Positions 34,308 through 43,043 are shown, counted from the stretch's first letter. The stretch: DNA of 64,000 nucleotides from Litorisediminicola beolgyonensis (GCF_042679605.1 NZ_JBHTMU010000009.1:1-64000), one strand, 5' to 3'. Notes: a model not told the origin generated them from the sequence alone. Program-made: numbers and translations.

Positions 34308-36725
34308 TCAGAAGTCGAGATTTTCCACGGACAGCGCGTTCTGCTGGATGAACTCGCGGCGCGGCTCCACCACGTCGCCCATCAGCTTGGTGAAGAGATC
34401 ATCGGCCTCGGCCATGTCCTCGACCTCGACGCGGAGAAGCGTGCGGGCGTCGGGGTCGAGCGTCGTCTCCCAGAGTTGGTCGGGGTTCATCTCGCCCAGA
34501 CCCTTGTAGCGCTGGACCTGGTTGCCCTTCTCGCCCTCCTCGAGGATCGCGCGGAGCAATTCCAGCGGGCCGTGGATCACCTGGCGGCGGTCCTTGCGCT
34601 CCAGGACGGCGGGCTGTTCGTAGACGGCCTGCAGCGCCTGGGTGAAGCTGCCGGTCTTGCGCGCCTCGCCCGAGCGCAGCATCGGGCCGTCGAGCGTCCG
34701 GACCTCTTCGACGCCGCGCAGGATGCGGGCCAGACGGATGCCGCGATCCTGTGTGATGCGGCCCTGCCAGCCCTTCTCGTATTCGACCGCGATGAGGTCG
34801 AGGCGGCGGGACACCTTGTCGGCCACGCCCTGCAGGTCGGCGTCGACCGCACCGGGCACGAAGGCCCCGGCGATCGCCGCCTGTTCGAGGATGTGGCGCG
34901 GGTAATGGGTCGGGAAAGCGTCGAGCACGCGCTTCAACTGCCGCGCCTCCTCGACCACGCGGATGAGGTCGGGCCCGGTGATCTGGTCACCATTGCCCTG
35001 CCTCAGGAGCGCGCCGTCGGTGCCCTGCTGGATCAGGTAATCGTCCATCGCCGCCTGGTCCTTGAGATAGACCTCGGACCGGCCGCGCGTCACCTTGTAG
35101 AGCGGCGGCTGCGCGATATAGAGATGCCCGTTCTCGATCAGCTCCGGCATCTGGCGATAGAAGAAGGTCAGAAGCAGCGTACGGATATGCGCGCCGTCGA
35201 CATCGGCGTCCGTCATGATGACGATCTTGTGGTAGCGCAGCTTGGCGAGGTTGAACTCGTCGCGGCCGATCCCGGTGCCGAGCGCCATCACGAGATTGCC
35301 GATCTCCTGGCTCGACAGCATCCGGTCGAAGCGCGCGCGCTCGACGTTCAGGATCTTGCCCTTGAGCGGCAGGATCGCCTGCGTGCCGCGGTCGCGGCCG
35401 GTCTGGGCGGAGCCGCCCGCGCTGTCACCCTCGACGAGGAAGAGCTCGGTCTTCGACGGGTCCTTTTCGGAGCAGTCCTTGAGCTTCCCGGCCAGGAAGT
35501 TGACGTCCATAGCGGTCTTGCGGCGGGTCAGTTCGCGCGCCTTCCGCGCGGCTTCGCGGGCCAGCGCGGCCTCGACGATCTTGCCGACGATCTGCTTGGC
35601 CTCGTTCGGGTTCTCCTCGAACCACTCGGCGAGCTTCTCGTTCATCAGGCTCTCGACCGCGGGGCGCACCTCGGAGGAGACGAGCTTGTCCTTGGTCTGG
35701 GACGAGAACTTGGGATCGGGCACCTTGACCGACAGCACGCAGGTCAGACCTTCGCGCGCGTCGTCGCCGGTGAAAGACACCTTCTCTTTCTTGGCGATGC
35801 CGCTTTCGGTCGCGTAGCGGGTCAGGGTCCGGGTCAGAGCACCGCGGAAGCCCGCCATATGGGTGCCGCCGTCGCGCTGCGGGATGTTGTTGGTGAAGGG
35901 CAGGACCGTTTCGTGGTAGCTGTCGTTCCACCACATCGCGACCTCGACGCCGATCCCGTCGCGCTCGCCGGTCATGTAGATCGGCTCGGCCATGATCGAA
36001 TGTTTCGAACGGTCGAGATATTTGACGAACTCCCGCACGCCGCCTTCGTAGAAGAACTCGGTCCGGAGCGCCTCGGCGGGGCGCTCGTCCTCCAGGAGGA
36101 TGCGGACGCCGGAGTTCAGGAAGGCCAGCTCGCGCAGGCGTTTTTCCAGCGTGTGGTAGTCGTAATCGAGGTTCGAGAAGGTCTGGTCGGAGGCCAGGAA
36201 CCGCACCTCGGTGCCGGTTTCGCCCGCAGCCTCGCCGACCACTTTGAGGGACTCGACCGTGACCGAGTTCTCGAAGCGGACGTAATGCTCCTTGTCGTCG
36301 CGCCAGATGCGCAGCTCGAGCCAGTCCGAGAGCGCGTTCACCACCGAGATGCCGACGCCGTGCAGACCGCCAGAGACCTTGTAGGAGTTCTGGTCGAACT
36401 TCCCGCCCGCATGGAGCTGGGTCATGATCACTTCCGCCGCTGAGATGCCCTCTTCGCGGTGCATGTCGACCGGGATTCCGCGGCCGTTGTCGCGCACCGA
36501 GACCGAGTTGTCGGCGTGGATCTTGACCGCAACATAATCCGCGTGACCGGCCAGAGCCTCGTCGATGCCGTTATCGACCGCCTCGTAGACCATGTGGTGC
36601 AGGCCGGAGCCGTCATCGGTGTCGCCGATATACATGCCAGGACGCTTTCGGACGGCGTCCAAGCCTTTGAGAACCTTAATGGAATCCGCGCCGTATGCGG
36701 GCTGTTCCTGAGGGGCGTCTGCCAT
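34308..36725 (-). CDS. gyrB: DNA gyrase subunit B
   Basis: GyrB supplies the ATPase of DNA gyrase. The 805-aa protein has the GHKL ATPase motifs (EAVDNGIDEAL, DNGRGIPVDMH, GGLHGVGISVVNAL), the TOPRIM motif (FLVEGDSAGGSA, MTDADVDGAHI) and the C-terminal QRYKGLGEMNPDQLWETT. It is a single-gene unit with its own promoter and terminator. Its nearness to recF, dnaN and dnaA is the conserved arrangement of the dnaA region. Confidence 0.98.
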   Translation of the reverse strand: MADAPQEQPAYGADSIKVLKGLDAVRKRPGMYIGDTDDGSGLHHMVYEAVDNGIDEALAGHADYVAVKIHADNSVSVRDNGRGIPVDMHREEGISAAEVIMTQLHAGGKFDQNSYKVSGGLHGVGISVVNALSDWLELRIWRDDKEHYVRFENSVTVESLKVVGEAAGETGTEVRFLASDQTFSNLDYDYHTLEKRLRELAFLNSGVRILLEDERPAEALRTEFFYEGGVREFVKYLDRSKHSIMAEPIYMTGERDGIGVEVAMWWNDSYHETVLPFTNNIPQRDGGTHMAGFRGALTRTLTRYATESGIAKKEKVSFTGDDAREGLTCVLSVKVPDPKFSSQTKDKLVSSEVRPAVESLMNEKLAEWFEENPNEAKQIVGKIVEAALAREAARKARELTRRKTAMDVNFLAGKLKDCSEKDPSKTELFLVEGDSAGGSAQTGRDRGTQAILPLKGKILNVERARFDRMLSSQEIGNLVMALGTGIGRDEFNLAKLRYHKIVIMTDADVDGAHIRTLLLTFFYRQMPELIENGHLYIAQPPLYKVTRGRSEVYLKDQAAMDDYLIQQGTDGALLRQGNGDQITGPDLIRVVEEARQLKRVLDAFPTHYPRHILEQAAIAGAFVPGAVDADLQGVADKVSRRLDLIAVEYEKGWQGRITQDRGIRLARILRGVEEVRTLDGPMLRSGEARKTGSFTQALQAVYEQPAVLERKDRRQVIHGPLELLRAILEEGEKGNQVQRYKGLGEMNPDQLWETTLDPDARTLLRVEVEDMAEADDLFTKLMGDVVEPRREFIQQNALSVENLDF

Positions 36726-36754
36726 GCGTTCCTGTCCTTGATCGCGACCCGCAA

Positions 36755-36783
36755 TTTATACGGTGCGGGGGCCGGATTGTCAC
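36755..36783 (-). promoter_or_regulatory. probable sigma-70 promoter of gyrB
   Basis: On the minus strand GTGACA (36783-36778) and TATAAA (36760-36755) are separated by 17 bases. They lie 30-58 bases upstream of the gyrB ATG. The TATAAATT stretch is the only AT-rich block there. Confidence 0.5.
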
Positions 36784-36820
36784 GGCTTGGGCACAAGATT
36801 TTGTGTTTATGCCCAAGCCG
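36783..36820. terminator. 11-bp inverted repeat between a reductase gene and gyrB
   Basis: CGGCTTGGGCA (36783-36793) and TGCCCAAGCCG (36810-36820) are exact inverted repeats around a 16-base AT-rich loop that itself contains a CACAA/TTGTG pair. It follows the reductase gene stop on the minus strand but has no U-tract after it. Its edge touches the proposed gyrB -35, so a regulatory role is also possible. Confidence 0.45.
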
Positions 36821-36843
36821 CTGCGCCCGGTGTGCCATTCGCT

Positions 36844-37437
36844 TCAGGCGACCGCCAAAGCGGCCCGTTCGACCTTGCGGCGCCAACCCGACACCTGGCG
36901 CTCGTTCGCCTGCGAGGCGCCCGAGAACCAGAGGCTGCGACGCGGTCTCATGCCGACGAAGCGCAGGATCTGGCGGTGCGTCGCGCGCTGCACGGCGCTT
37001 TGGTAGGCGAACCTCTGAAACCATCCCGGCGTATCGGCGGTAACGATGAGCTGTGCCGTGCGTCCGCTTAGAAGCGGTGCGGGCATGCCCATCCAGTTCG
37101 TCTTGCGCGTGTCGAAGGCGAGGCCCGGCAGGAAGGCGCGATCGAAGAGGGCCTTCAGCTTGGCGGGCAGACCACCCCACCAGAGCGGCGTGACCAGCAC
37201 AAAATGATCAGCCCAGACCAACTGGTCCATGATGTCCTGCAGGTCCGGCTCGAGCGGTTTCGCGTCGCGGTAGTGGCTGTGTTCGAAATCCATGTCGAAT
37301 GTCAGATCGGAGAGGTGGCGGAGTGCGACCTCGTGTTCGGCGCTGCGCGCGGTCTCGGCATAGCTCTCCGTCAGATGGCGGGACAGCGACGTTGCGGCGG
37401 GGTGTCCGTCGAGGACGAGGATTTTGCGATGTGCCAT
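36844..37437 (-). CDS. NAD(P)H-dependent oxidoreductase, flavodoxin-2 fold
   Basis: A quinone-reductase/KefF-like flavoprotein of 197 aa from the ATG at 37437, preceded by AAAGGAA. The N-terminus KILVLDGHPAATSLSRHL and the loop LVTPLWWGGLPAKLKALFDR are typical of FMN/FAD-binding flavodoxin-2 proteins. It is divergent from a TetR regulator, with three palindromes between them, so it is probably the regulator's target and responds to an electrophile or quinone. Confidence 0.88.
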   Translation of the reverse strand: MAHRKILVLDGHPAATSLSRHLTESYAETARSAEHEVALRHLSDLTFDMDFEHSHYRDAKPLEPDLQDIMDQLVWADHFVLVTPLWWGGLPAKLKALFDRAFLPGLAFDTRKTNWMGMPAPLLSGRTAQLIVTADTPGWFQRFAYQSAVQRATHRQILRFVGMRPRRSLWFSGASQANERQVSGWRRKVERAALAVA

Positions 37438-37454
37438 GGTTGGTTCCTTTAAAT

Positions 37455-37519
37455 TGACCATGGTCACTTTAGTAACCGCAGAAAAAGACCGCGGTCAATG
37501 TTAAATTTGACCGCGGTCA
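37455..37519. promoter_or_regulatory. three GACC-RY-GGTC palindromes, TetR operators
   Basis: TGACCATGGTCA at 37455-37466, GACCGCGGTC at 37487-37496 and TGACCGCGGTCA at 37508-37519 share one core, with centres 31 and 22 bases apart. They fill the gap between the reductase gene and the TetR gene. Binding by the TetR protein and autoregulation are inferred from position. Confidence 0.7.
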
Positions 37520-37541
37520 TTTTGGGCGCTAGAACCGTCTC

Positions 37542-38126
37542 ATGACACGCGCTCCGCAAGCCCGCCGCCAACGCACCCATGACCGCCTGATCGCCGCCGC
37601 ACGCGAGATCGCCGCCGCGGAGGGCTACGCCGCGATGCGGGTGGAGGAGGTCGTTCTCAGGGCGGGCGTGGCGAAGGGCACCTTCTTTTCTCATTTCGCC
37701 GACAAGGACGCGCTCTTGGCGGTCCTGATCGGAGAGGACCTCGCGCAGGCCATGGTCGAGATCGCTCGTGCCCCAGTTCCGACCACGGCCCGGGGCATCG
37801 CCGACGCGCTTTCCCCGCTCATCTCGGTAATGTCGGCCGAGCGGACGGTGTTCGACGTCGTGCTGCGCTATTCCGGCGCTGCGGCGATCGAAGAGATCGG
37901 CCCCATCGCGCAGAATTTCCTCGACCAGATCCATCTGCTCGCAGGTTGGATTTCGCCCCTTCAAGGCCATACGCTGCGGGGGGACGTGCCGGCGGAATTG
38001 CTGGCCGAAGGCGTGCAGGCCTTCCTCATCCAGTCGATCGCGATGTCCTATTGCGCGGTCGAAGGGCAGGTCGACCGGTCAGAGCGGTTGCGCGGCTATC
38101 TCGAGGTCTGGCTCGCCCTCAGGTGA
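37542..38126 (+). CDS. TetR-family transcriptional regulator
   Basis: A 194-aa one-component regulator. The N-terminal helix-turn-helix (EVVLRAGVAKGTFFSHFADK) is followed by an all-helical ligand domain. It is divergent from a flavodoxin-type reductase with three shared palindromes in the gap. Its 3' end overlaps the convergent LysE gene by 8 bases. Confidence 0.9.
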   Translation: MTRAPQARRQRTHDRLIAAAREIAAAEGYAAMRVEEVVLRAGVAKGTFFSHFADKDALLAVLIGEDLAQAMVEIARAPVPTTARGIADALSPLISVMSAERTVFDVVLRYSGAAAIEEIGPIAQNFLDQIHLLAGWISPLQGHTLRGDVPAELLAEGVQAFLIQSIAMSYCAVEGQVDRSERLRGYLEVWLALR

Positions 38127-38742
38127 ACGGGATCACCAGCCCGACCGCGATCAAGAGCCATCCGGCGGTCAGGTTGGTGCGGCGGACCGCGCCGGGTGAG
38201 GCCAGGAGCCGCTTCACCCGGTCGATCGAGAGCGCCAGCATCAGGTTGCCGCAGAGCGGAACGATGGCCGACAGGAGTGCGATGGCGGCCATGTCCCATG
38301 CCGTCAGCAGCGCGATGTCGAAGAAGCCCGGAAGCATGCCCATGTAGAAGAGGATCGCCTTCGGGTTCCCGAGGATCGCGGCCATCCCGGCCAGAAACCC
38401 CGCCCACATGCCGGGCCGGGTCAGGCGACTGTCGGCCCGGGCGAGATCGGTATCGGCATGGCGCAGGATCAGCGCGCCCATGATCAGGAAGGTGGCGCAG
38501 GCCACCCATTTCAGCGCCACGAGGAAGCCCGAGAACACCGTCACGATCCAGGTGACGCCGAGAATGGCCAGGAAGGGCCAGAGGATGTCGCCCACGACCA
38601 CGCCGAGTGCCAAGGGCCAGGCGGCGTTGAAGCCGCCCGACAGCGCCCGGGCGACCAGCGCCACCCAGACCGGGCCGGGCGTCAGGAAGAGGACGAAGAG
38701 CGCGCCTGCATAGAGCGCGAGCTGAGCCGCGGTGACGGTCAT
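38119..38742 (-). CDS. LysE/RhtB-family exporter
   Basis: A 207-aa inner-membrane exporter of amino acids or related compounds, with about six hydrophobic segments and the family N-terminus LYAGALFVLFLTPGPVWVAL. The segment AAILGNPKAILFYMG is typical of RhtB proteins. The start overlaps the recF stop as ATGA, so it is cotranscribed with recF although functionally unrelated. The substrate cannot be told from sequence. Confidence 0.88.
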   Translation of the reverse strand: MTVTAAQLALYAGALFVLFLTPGPVWVALVARALSGGFNAAWPLALGVVVGDILWPFLAILGVTWIVTVFSGFLVALKWVACATFLIMGALILRHADTDLARADSRLTRPGMWAGFLAGMAAILGNPKAILFYMGMLPGFFDIALLTAWDMAAIALLSAIVPLCGNLMLALSIDRVKRLLASPGAVRRTNLTAGWLLIAVGLVIPFT

Positions 38743-39836
38743 GGTCGGATCTCCGAAATGCCCGCGGTCTCGGTGACCTCGAGCCGCTGCGCCCGCTCTC
38801 CCAGCTCTTCGAAAAGCTCCGGACCGGTGCCTGTCATCCAGGCCTGCGCCCCGAGTGCGATGATCTCGTCGTAGAGCGCGGCACGGCGCGTGGCGTCGAG
38901 ATGCGCGGCGACCTCGTCGAGAAGGAGGATCGGCGCCGCGCCGATATCCGCGGCCAGGGCGCGCGCATTCGCGAGGATCAGCGAAATCAGGAGCGCCTTC
39001 TGCTCGCCGGTCGAACAATCCGCGGCGGGGACGCCCTTGGCGGCGAAGACCCCCTCCATATCGGCGCGATGCGGACCGATGAGCGTGCGCCCGGCATGCA
39101 GATCGCGCGCGCGACTCTCGGCGAGGGCCGTCGCCAGCGCTTCGGATCCGTCGGGCAGCGGCGTTTCGGGATGGGTGAGCGTCAGATCGGCTGAGGGGAA
39201 GGCGGTTTCCGCGCCCTTCTGCGCGGCGTCGAGGCGTTCGAGCGCGGCACGGCGATTGGCGTCGATCATCGCGCCGGCCTCGGCCATCTGGCGCTCGAGC
39301 GCGCGATACCAGCCGGGGTCGCGCACCTGGTCCTTCAGAAGGCGGTTGCGGTCGCGCATGGCCTTCTCGTAGGCGAGGCTCAGATCGCCATGGGCCGGAA
39401 AGAAGCTGAGCGTCATGCGATCGAGGAACCGCCTGCGCCCCTCGGCGCCCTCGATCCAGAGACGGTCCATCGACGGCATCAGCCAGAGCACGCGCGCAAG
39501 CTCGCCCAGGCGCGTCTGCGTGGCGGGTTTGTCGTCGACCCGGACCTGCCGCGCGCCGCCCTGCTCGGACAGGAAACTCAGCTCATGACGGCCAGCGGGA
39601 CCGCTCAGGGTGCCGGTGATCTTCCAGCCCAGCGCCTCGGGTCTGCGGGTCATCGCCTCGGCCGAGGCGCGCCGCATGCCGCGGCCCGGAGAGAAGAGCG
39701 ACACCGCCTCGACGAGATTGGTCTTGCCCGCCCCGTTCGGCCCGAAGATCGCGACCGGTCGCGCGTCGACCTCAAGCGCGGCGCGCTTGTGGGAGCGGAA
39801 ATGCGACAGCGTGAGGGTTTCGAGGAAGAGCGCCAT
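38739..39836 (-). CDS. recF: DNA replication and repair protein RecF
   Basis: RecF is an SMC-like ATPase that helps load RecA at gaps. The product is 365 aa from the ATG at 39836 (MALFLETLTLSHFRSH). Walker A (FGPNGAGKTN) is at about residue 30; the signature STGEQKALLISL and Walker B ILLLDEVAAHLD are near the C-terminus. It lies downstream of dnaN and a MazF-like gene. Confidence 0.95.
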   Translation of the reverse strand: MALFLETLTLSHFRSHKRAALEVDARPVAIFGPNGAGKTNLVEAVSLFSPGRGMRRASAEAMTRRPEALGWKITGTLSGPAGRHELSFLSEQGGARQVRVDDKPATQTRLGELARVLWLMPSMDRLWIEGAEGRRRFLDRMTLSFFPAHGDLSLAYEKAMRDRNRLLKDQVRDPGWYRALERQMAEAGAMIDANRRAALERLDAAQKGAETAFPSADLTLTHPETPLPDGSEALATALAESRARDLHAGRTLIGPHRADMEGVFAAKGVPAADCSTGEQKALLISLILANARALAADIGAAPILLLDEVAAHLDATRRAALYDEIIALGAQAWMTGTGPELFEELGERAQRLEVTETAGISEIRP

Positions 39837-39883
39837 GGCGACAGGAGTATCCGCGGCGTCTGTCCGGCGCCAGAGCGGCCGAG

Positions 39884-39907
39884 CACCGGGCGGCACGCCG
39901 CCCGGTG
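39884..39907. terminator. GC-rich hairpin between the MazF-like gene and recF
   Basis: CACCGGGCGGC and GCCGCCCGGTG form an exact 11-bp inverted repeat with two bases between (10 bp with a four-base loop in practice). It lies between the MazF-like stop (39969) and the recF start (39836). No U-tract follows, so termination would be partial or rho-assisted. Confidence 0.5.
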
Positions 39908-39968
39908 GCCCCTGGTGGGGTCTTAAGCGGATGCTTTCGCAGCGCCGCAACGTCGTGACCCTCGCCGA

Positions 39969-40394
39969 TCAGAGGCGGCCGGTCAATCCGCCCATCGACA
40001 GGCCGTGCAACACGCAGAGCTGGACCTTGGCAAGAAGCTCCGCAGGAAGCGCGTCGCGCTGGTAGATGCGCTTGCCGGTCTCGTCCTTGCCCAGCCGCAA
40101 GAGATCGCAGCGCGAGAACGCGGCGGAGTAGATCATGTCGCCCTTGACCCACCGCGTCCGCTCGCCCCAGCGCTCGGGAAGCCGGAAGGGAATGTCGATC
40201 TGCATGTGAAAGGCGCGCGGCGTCTCGGGCGCGCTGAGCGACAGCGGCACGACGGTGACCAAGCCGCCGCGGCCCTTCATGGCCTTCGACAGCACCACAC
40301 AGAGCCGCGTCTTCTGCATTTCAGGTTCTTCGAACGCATCGTCGAACCGGACGCGGATCACCGCGCCCTGTCTGGGATGATATTCGAGCCCCAC
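39969..40394 (-). CDS. orphan PemK/MazF-like protein
   Basis: A 141-aa protein resembling PemK/MazF mRNA interferases: GAVIRVRFDDAF, the R-x-CVVLSK strand, LVTVVPLS and GDMIYSAAFSR. It starts with a GTG that directly follows the dnaN stop (TGAGTG). No antitoxin gene is adjacent: upstream is dnaN and downstream a hairpin and recF. It may be a domesticated member of the family with a housekeeping role. Catalytic competence cannot be judged without a structural alignment. Confidence 0.8.
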   Translation of the reverse strand: MGLEYHPRQGAVIRVRFDDAFEEPEMQKTRLCVVLSKAMKGRGGLVTVVPLSLSAPETPRAFHMQIDIPFRLPERWGERTRWVKGDMIYSAAFSRCDLLRLGKDETGKRIYQRDALPAELLAKVQLCVLHGLSMGGLTGRL

Positions 40395-41513
40395 TCAGAC
40401 CCGCATCGGCATCACGACATAGACCGCGGAGGTGTCGTTTCCCTCGCGCATGAGCGTGGGGTCTCCCGCCGAATTGAACAGGAACACGGCGTTTTCCCGA
40501 TCCACCTGGCTCGCGATCTCCAGGAGATACTTGGCGTTGAAGCCGATCTCGAGCTTCTCGTCGCCATAGGCCACGGCAAGCTCTTCCTCGGCGGCGCCGC
40601 TGTCGGGAGCGTTGACCGACAGCACCAGCCGATCCTCGTCGAGCTGCATCTTCACCGCGCGCGAGCGCTCGGAGGAGACCGTCGCGACGCGATCCACGGC
40701 CTTGGCGAACTCGGCGGCGTCGACCTCGAGCCGGCGTGCATTGTTCTGCGGGATGACGCGGGTGTAGTCGGGGAAGGTGCCGTCGATCACCTTGGAGGTC
40801 AGGGTGATCTCCTCGGTCGCGAAGCGCACCTTGGTTTCCGAGACGGACACCGCGATGTCGCGGTCGTCCTCGTCGAGAAGCTTGCGCAATTCGCCAACGG
40901 TCTTCCGCGGCACGATCACGCCGGGCATGTTCTCGGCCCCGGAGGGCAGCGGAGCGTCGATGCGCGCGAGCCGGTGACCGTCGGTGGCCACGCAGCGCAG
41001 CATGCGGCCATCCTCGGTCTCGGAGATGTGCATGTAGACGCCGTTCAGGTAGTAGCGCGTCTCCTCGGTGGAGATGGCGAATTTCGACTTGTCGAAAAGG
41101 CGCCGCAGCACCTCGGCCTTGGCGGTGAAATTGGCGCTGTATTCCGACGACGCCATCACCGGGAAATCTTCCTTGGGCAGCGTGGCGAGCTGGAAGTTCG
41201 ACCGTCCCGCCTCGACCGTCAGGCGGCCTGCCGCGCCGTCTTCCGACAGCGTCACCAGCGCGCCGTCCGGCAGCTTGCGCACGATCTCGTTCAGGATCAC
41301 CGCCGAGACGGTGGTTGACCCGGCGCGCTCGACCTTGGCCGGGGCGCGGTCCACGACCTCGATGTCCAGATCGGTGGCGCGGAACTGCACCGTGTCGCCC
41401 TCGGCCTCGATCAGGACGTTGGCGAGGATCGGGATTGTGTTGCGGCGCTCCACGACGGATTGCGCCTGGCTCACCGCCTTGAGCAGGACCGCCCGTTCCA
41501 TACTGAATTTCAT
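40395..41513 (-). CDS. dnaN: DNA polymerase III beta sliding clamp
   Basis: DnaN is the ring-shaped processivity clamp. The product is 372 aa from the ATG at 41513 (MKFSMERAVLLKAVSQAQ), with VATDGHRLAR and the C-terminal VYVVMPMRV of the family. An in-frame extension to 41630 would run through a hairpin and is rejected. It lies 159 bases downstream of dnaA. Confidence 0.97.
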   Translation of the reverse strand: MKFSMERAVLLKAVSQAQSVVERRNTIPILANVLIEAEGDTVQFRATDLDIEVVDRAPAKVERAGSTTVSAVILNEIVRKLPDGALVTLSEDGAAGRLTVEAGRSNFQLATLPKEDFPVMASSEYSANFTAKAEVLRRLFDKSKFAISTEETRYYLNGVYMHISETEDGRMLRCVATDGHRLARIDAPLPSGAENMPGVIVPRKTVGELRKLLDEDDRDIAVSVSETKVRFATEEITLTSKVIDGTFPDYTRVIPQNNARRLEVDAAEFAKAVDRVATVSSERSRAVKMQLDEDRLVLSVNAPDSGAAEEELAVAYGDEKLEIGFNAKYLLEIASQVDRENAVFLFNSAGDPTLMREGNDTSAVYVVMPMRV

Positions 41514-41552
41514 CGACTCTCCCTCCGCGCCGCAGGCGACGATTCTTGGGCC

Positions 41553-41568
41553 GGGACCGAGCGGTCCC
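41553..41568. repeat. GGGACC-GAGC-GGTCCC palindrome upstream of dnaN
   Basis: A 6-bp perfect stem with a four-base loop lies 40 bases upstream of the dnaN ATG. The same GGGACCGAGCGG string and stem occur at 33643-33663. It may be a dnaN leader structure or a member of a small repeat family. Confidence 0.45.
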
Positions 41569-41616
41569 AACCGTTTGAGTTGATTTGTCCGATTGTTTTC
41601 AGGGGGCGTCAAGCGC

Positions 41617-41641
41617 AGCGGGCCGCCCAAGGCGGCCCGCT
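41617..41641. terminator. GC-rich hairpin after dnaA
   Basis: AGCGGGCCGCC and GGCGGCCCGCT form an exact 11-bp stem with three bases between, 32 bases beyond the dnaA stop on the minus strand. No U-tract is present on either side. It could attenuate dnaA read-through into dnaN. Confidence 0.55.
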
Positions 41642-41672
41642 CATGAATTGTGGTGGACTGAGCGCAGAGCGA

Positions 41673-43043
41673 TTAGGCTTCGAGCGTCCGGCGAAGCAGT
41701 TCGAGGTCCTCGGCGATCTGCCCGTCCTGGATCTTCAGCTCTTCGATCCGGCGCACGCCGTGCATGACCGTGGTGTGGTCACGGCCCCCGAACCGGCGCC
41801 CGATCTCGGGCAGCGAGCGCGAGGTGAGCTGCTTGCAGAGATACATCGCGACCTGGCGCGGGCGGGCGAAGTTGCGCACGCGCTTCGGGCCGATCATGTC
41901 CGCGAGACGGATGTTGTAGTGCTCGGCCACCTTGCGCTGGATCTCGTCGATCGAGATCTTCCGCTCGGAGGCGCGCAGGACATCGGCAAGGCTCTCATAG
42001 GTAAGATCCATGTCGATCCGGCGGCCGACGAGCGAGGCGAAGGCGAAGAGCCGCGTCAGGGCGCCTTCGAGAACGCGCACATTCGTCGAGATGCGATGCG
42101 CTAGGAACTCTAGCACACCATTCTCGATCTCGAGACCGGGGAAATGCGCGCGCTGGGCGTCGACCTTGGTCTGCAGGATGCCGAGGCGCAACTCGTAATC
42201 GGTGGGGTGGAGGTCCACGACGAGGCCGGACTGCAGCCGCGAGCGGATGCGGTTTTCGAGATCCTTGATCTCGTCCGGCGCGCGGTCGGCCGAAATGATC
42301 ACCTGCTTGTTCTGGTCCACGAGCGCGTTGAACGTGTGGAAGAACTCTTCCTGCGTCGAATCCTTGCCGGCGATGAACTGGACGTCATCCACCATCAGCA
42401 CGTCGACCGAGCGGAAGAGCTGCTTGAAATCCATCATGCGACGGTCGCGCAGCGCCTGCACGAAGCGATACATGAACTGTTCCGCCGAGAGGTAGAGCAC
42501 GTTGAGCTCGGGCTTCCGGGCGCGCATCTCCCAGGCGATGGCGTGCATCAGGTGCGTCTTGCCGAGGCCGACGCCGCCATAGAGGAACAGCGGGTTGAAG
42601 GTGACCGGACCGCCTTCGGCCACGCGGCGCGCGGCGGCATGGGCCAGCTCGTTCGGCTTGCCGACGACGAAATTGTCGAAGGTGAAGCGCGCGTCGAGCG
42701 GTGCGCCGGGCAGGATGTCGGCCGAGTTGGCCTCAGCCTTTGGTTCGGCGGCTGCTGCCGTCGGTTTCGGAGCCGCATCCAGGGGCGTGCTCACCGCCGC
42801 TTGCGGCGCCACTCGGAACTGCAGACGGCGCACGCCCTTGTCCAACTCGGACAGGCGGGTCAGAAGCAGATCCCCGTAATTCTGAGAGACGTAGTTTCCG
42901 ACGAAGTTGGTCGGGGCTTTGAATTTCGCCACGCCCGCTTCGAATCCGTCGAACCGCAGTGGCTCGATCCAGGTCTTGTAATTATTGGTTCCGATGGTTC
43001 TGCAGAGCCCGTCCTGCAGATCACCCCATTGATCTTGTGCCAT
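41673..43043 (-). CDS. dnaA: chromosomal replication initiator DnaA
   Basis: DnaA binds oriC and opens the duplex. The product is 456 aa from the ATG at 43043, chosen for its GGGGAAAA ribosome binding site over an in-frame start at 43064. It has the AAA+ Walker A (GGVGLGKTHLMHA), Walker B (LMVDDVQFIAG) and the DNA-binding signature (GGRDHTTVMHGVRRI) in domain IV. The Ala/Pro/Glu-rich linker (KPTAAAAEPKAEA) is domain II. Confidence 0.98.
   Translation of the reverse strand: MAQDQWGDLQDGLCRTIGTNNYKTWIEPLRFDGFEAGVAKFKAPTNFVGNYVSQNYGDLLLTRLSELDKGVRRLQFRVAPQAAVSTPLDAAPKPTAAAAEPKAEANSADILPGAPLDARFTFDNFVVGKPNELAHAAARRVAEGGPVTFNPLFLYGGVGLGKTHLMHAIAWEMRARKPELNVLYLSAEQFMYRFVQALRDRRMMDFKQLFRSVDVLMVDDVQFIAGKDSTQEEFFHTFNALVDQNKQVIISADRAPDEIKDLENRIRSRLQSGLVVDLHPTDYELRLGILQTKVDAQRAHFPGLEIENGVLEFLAHRISTNVRVLEGALTRLFAFASLVGRRIDMDLTYESLADVLRASERKISIDEIQRKVAEHYNIRLADMIGPKRVRNFARPRQVAMYLCKQLTSRSLPEIGRRFGGRDHTTVMHGVRRIEELKIQDGQIAEDLELLRRTLEA

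Noticed and set aside
33891..36443. 850-codon open frame on the plus strand opposite gyrB
   Set aside because: It mirrors gyrB codon by codon and has no family features or ribosome binding site; gyrB is unambiguous.
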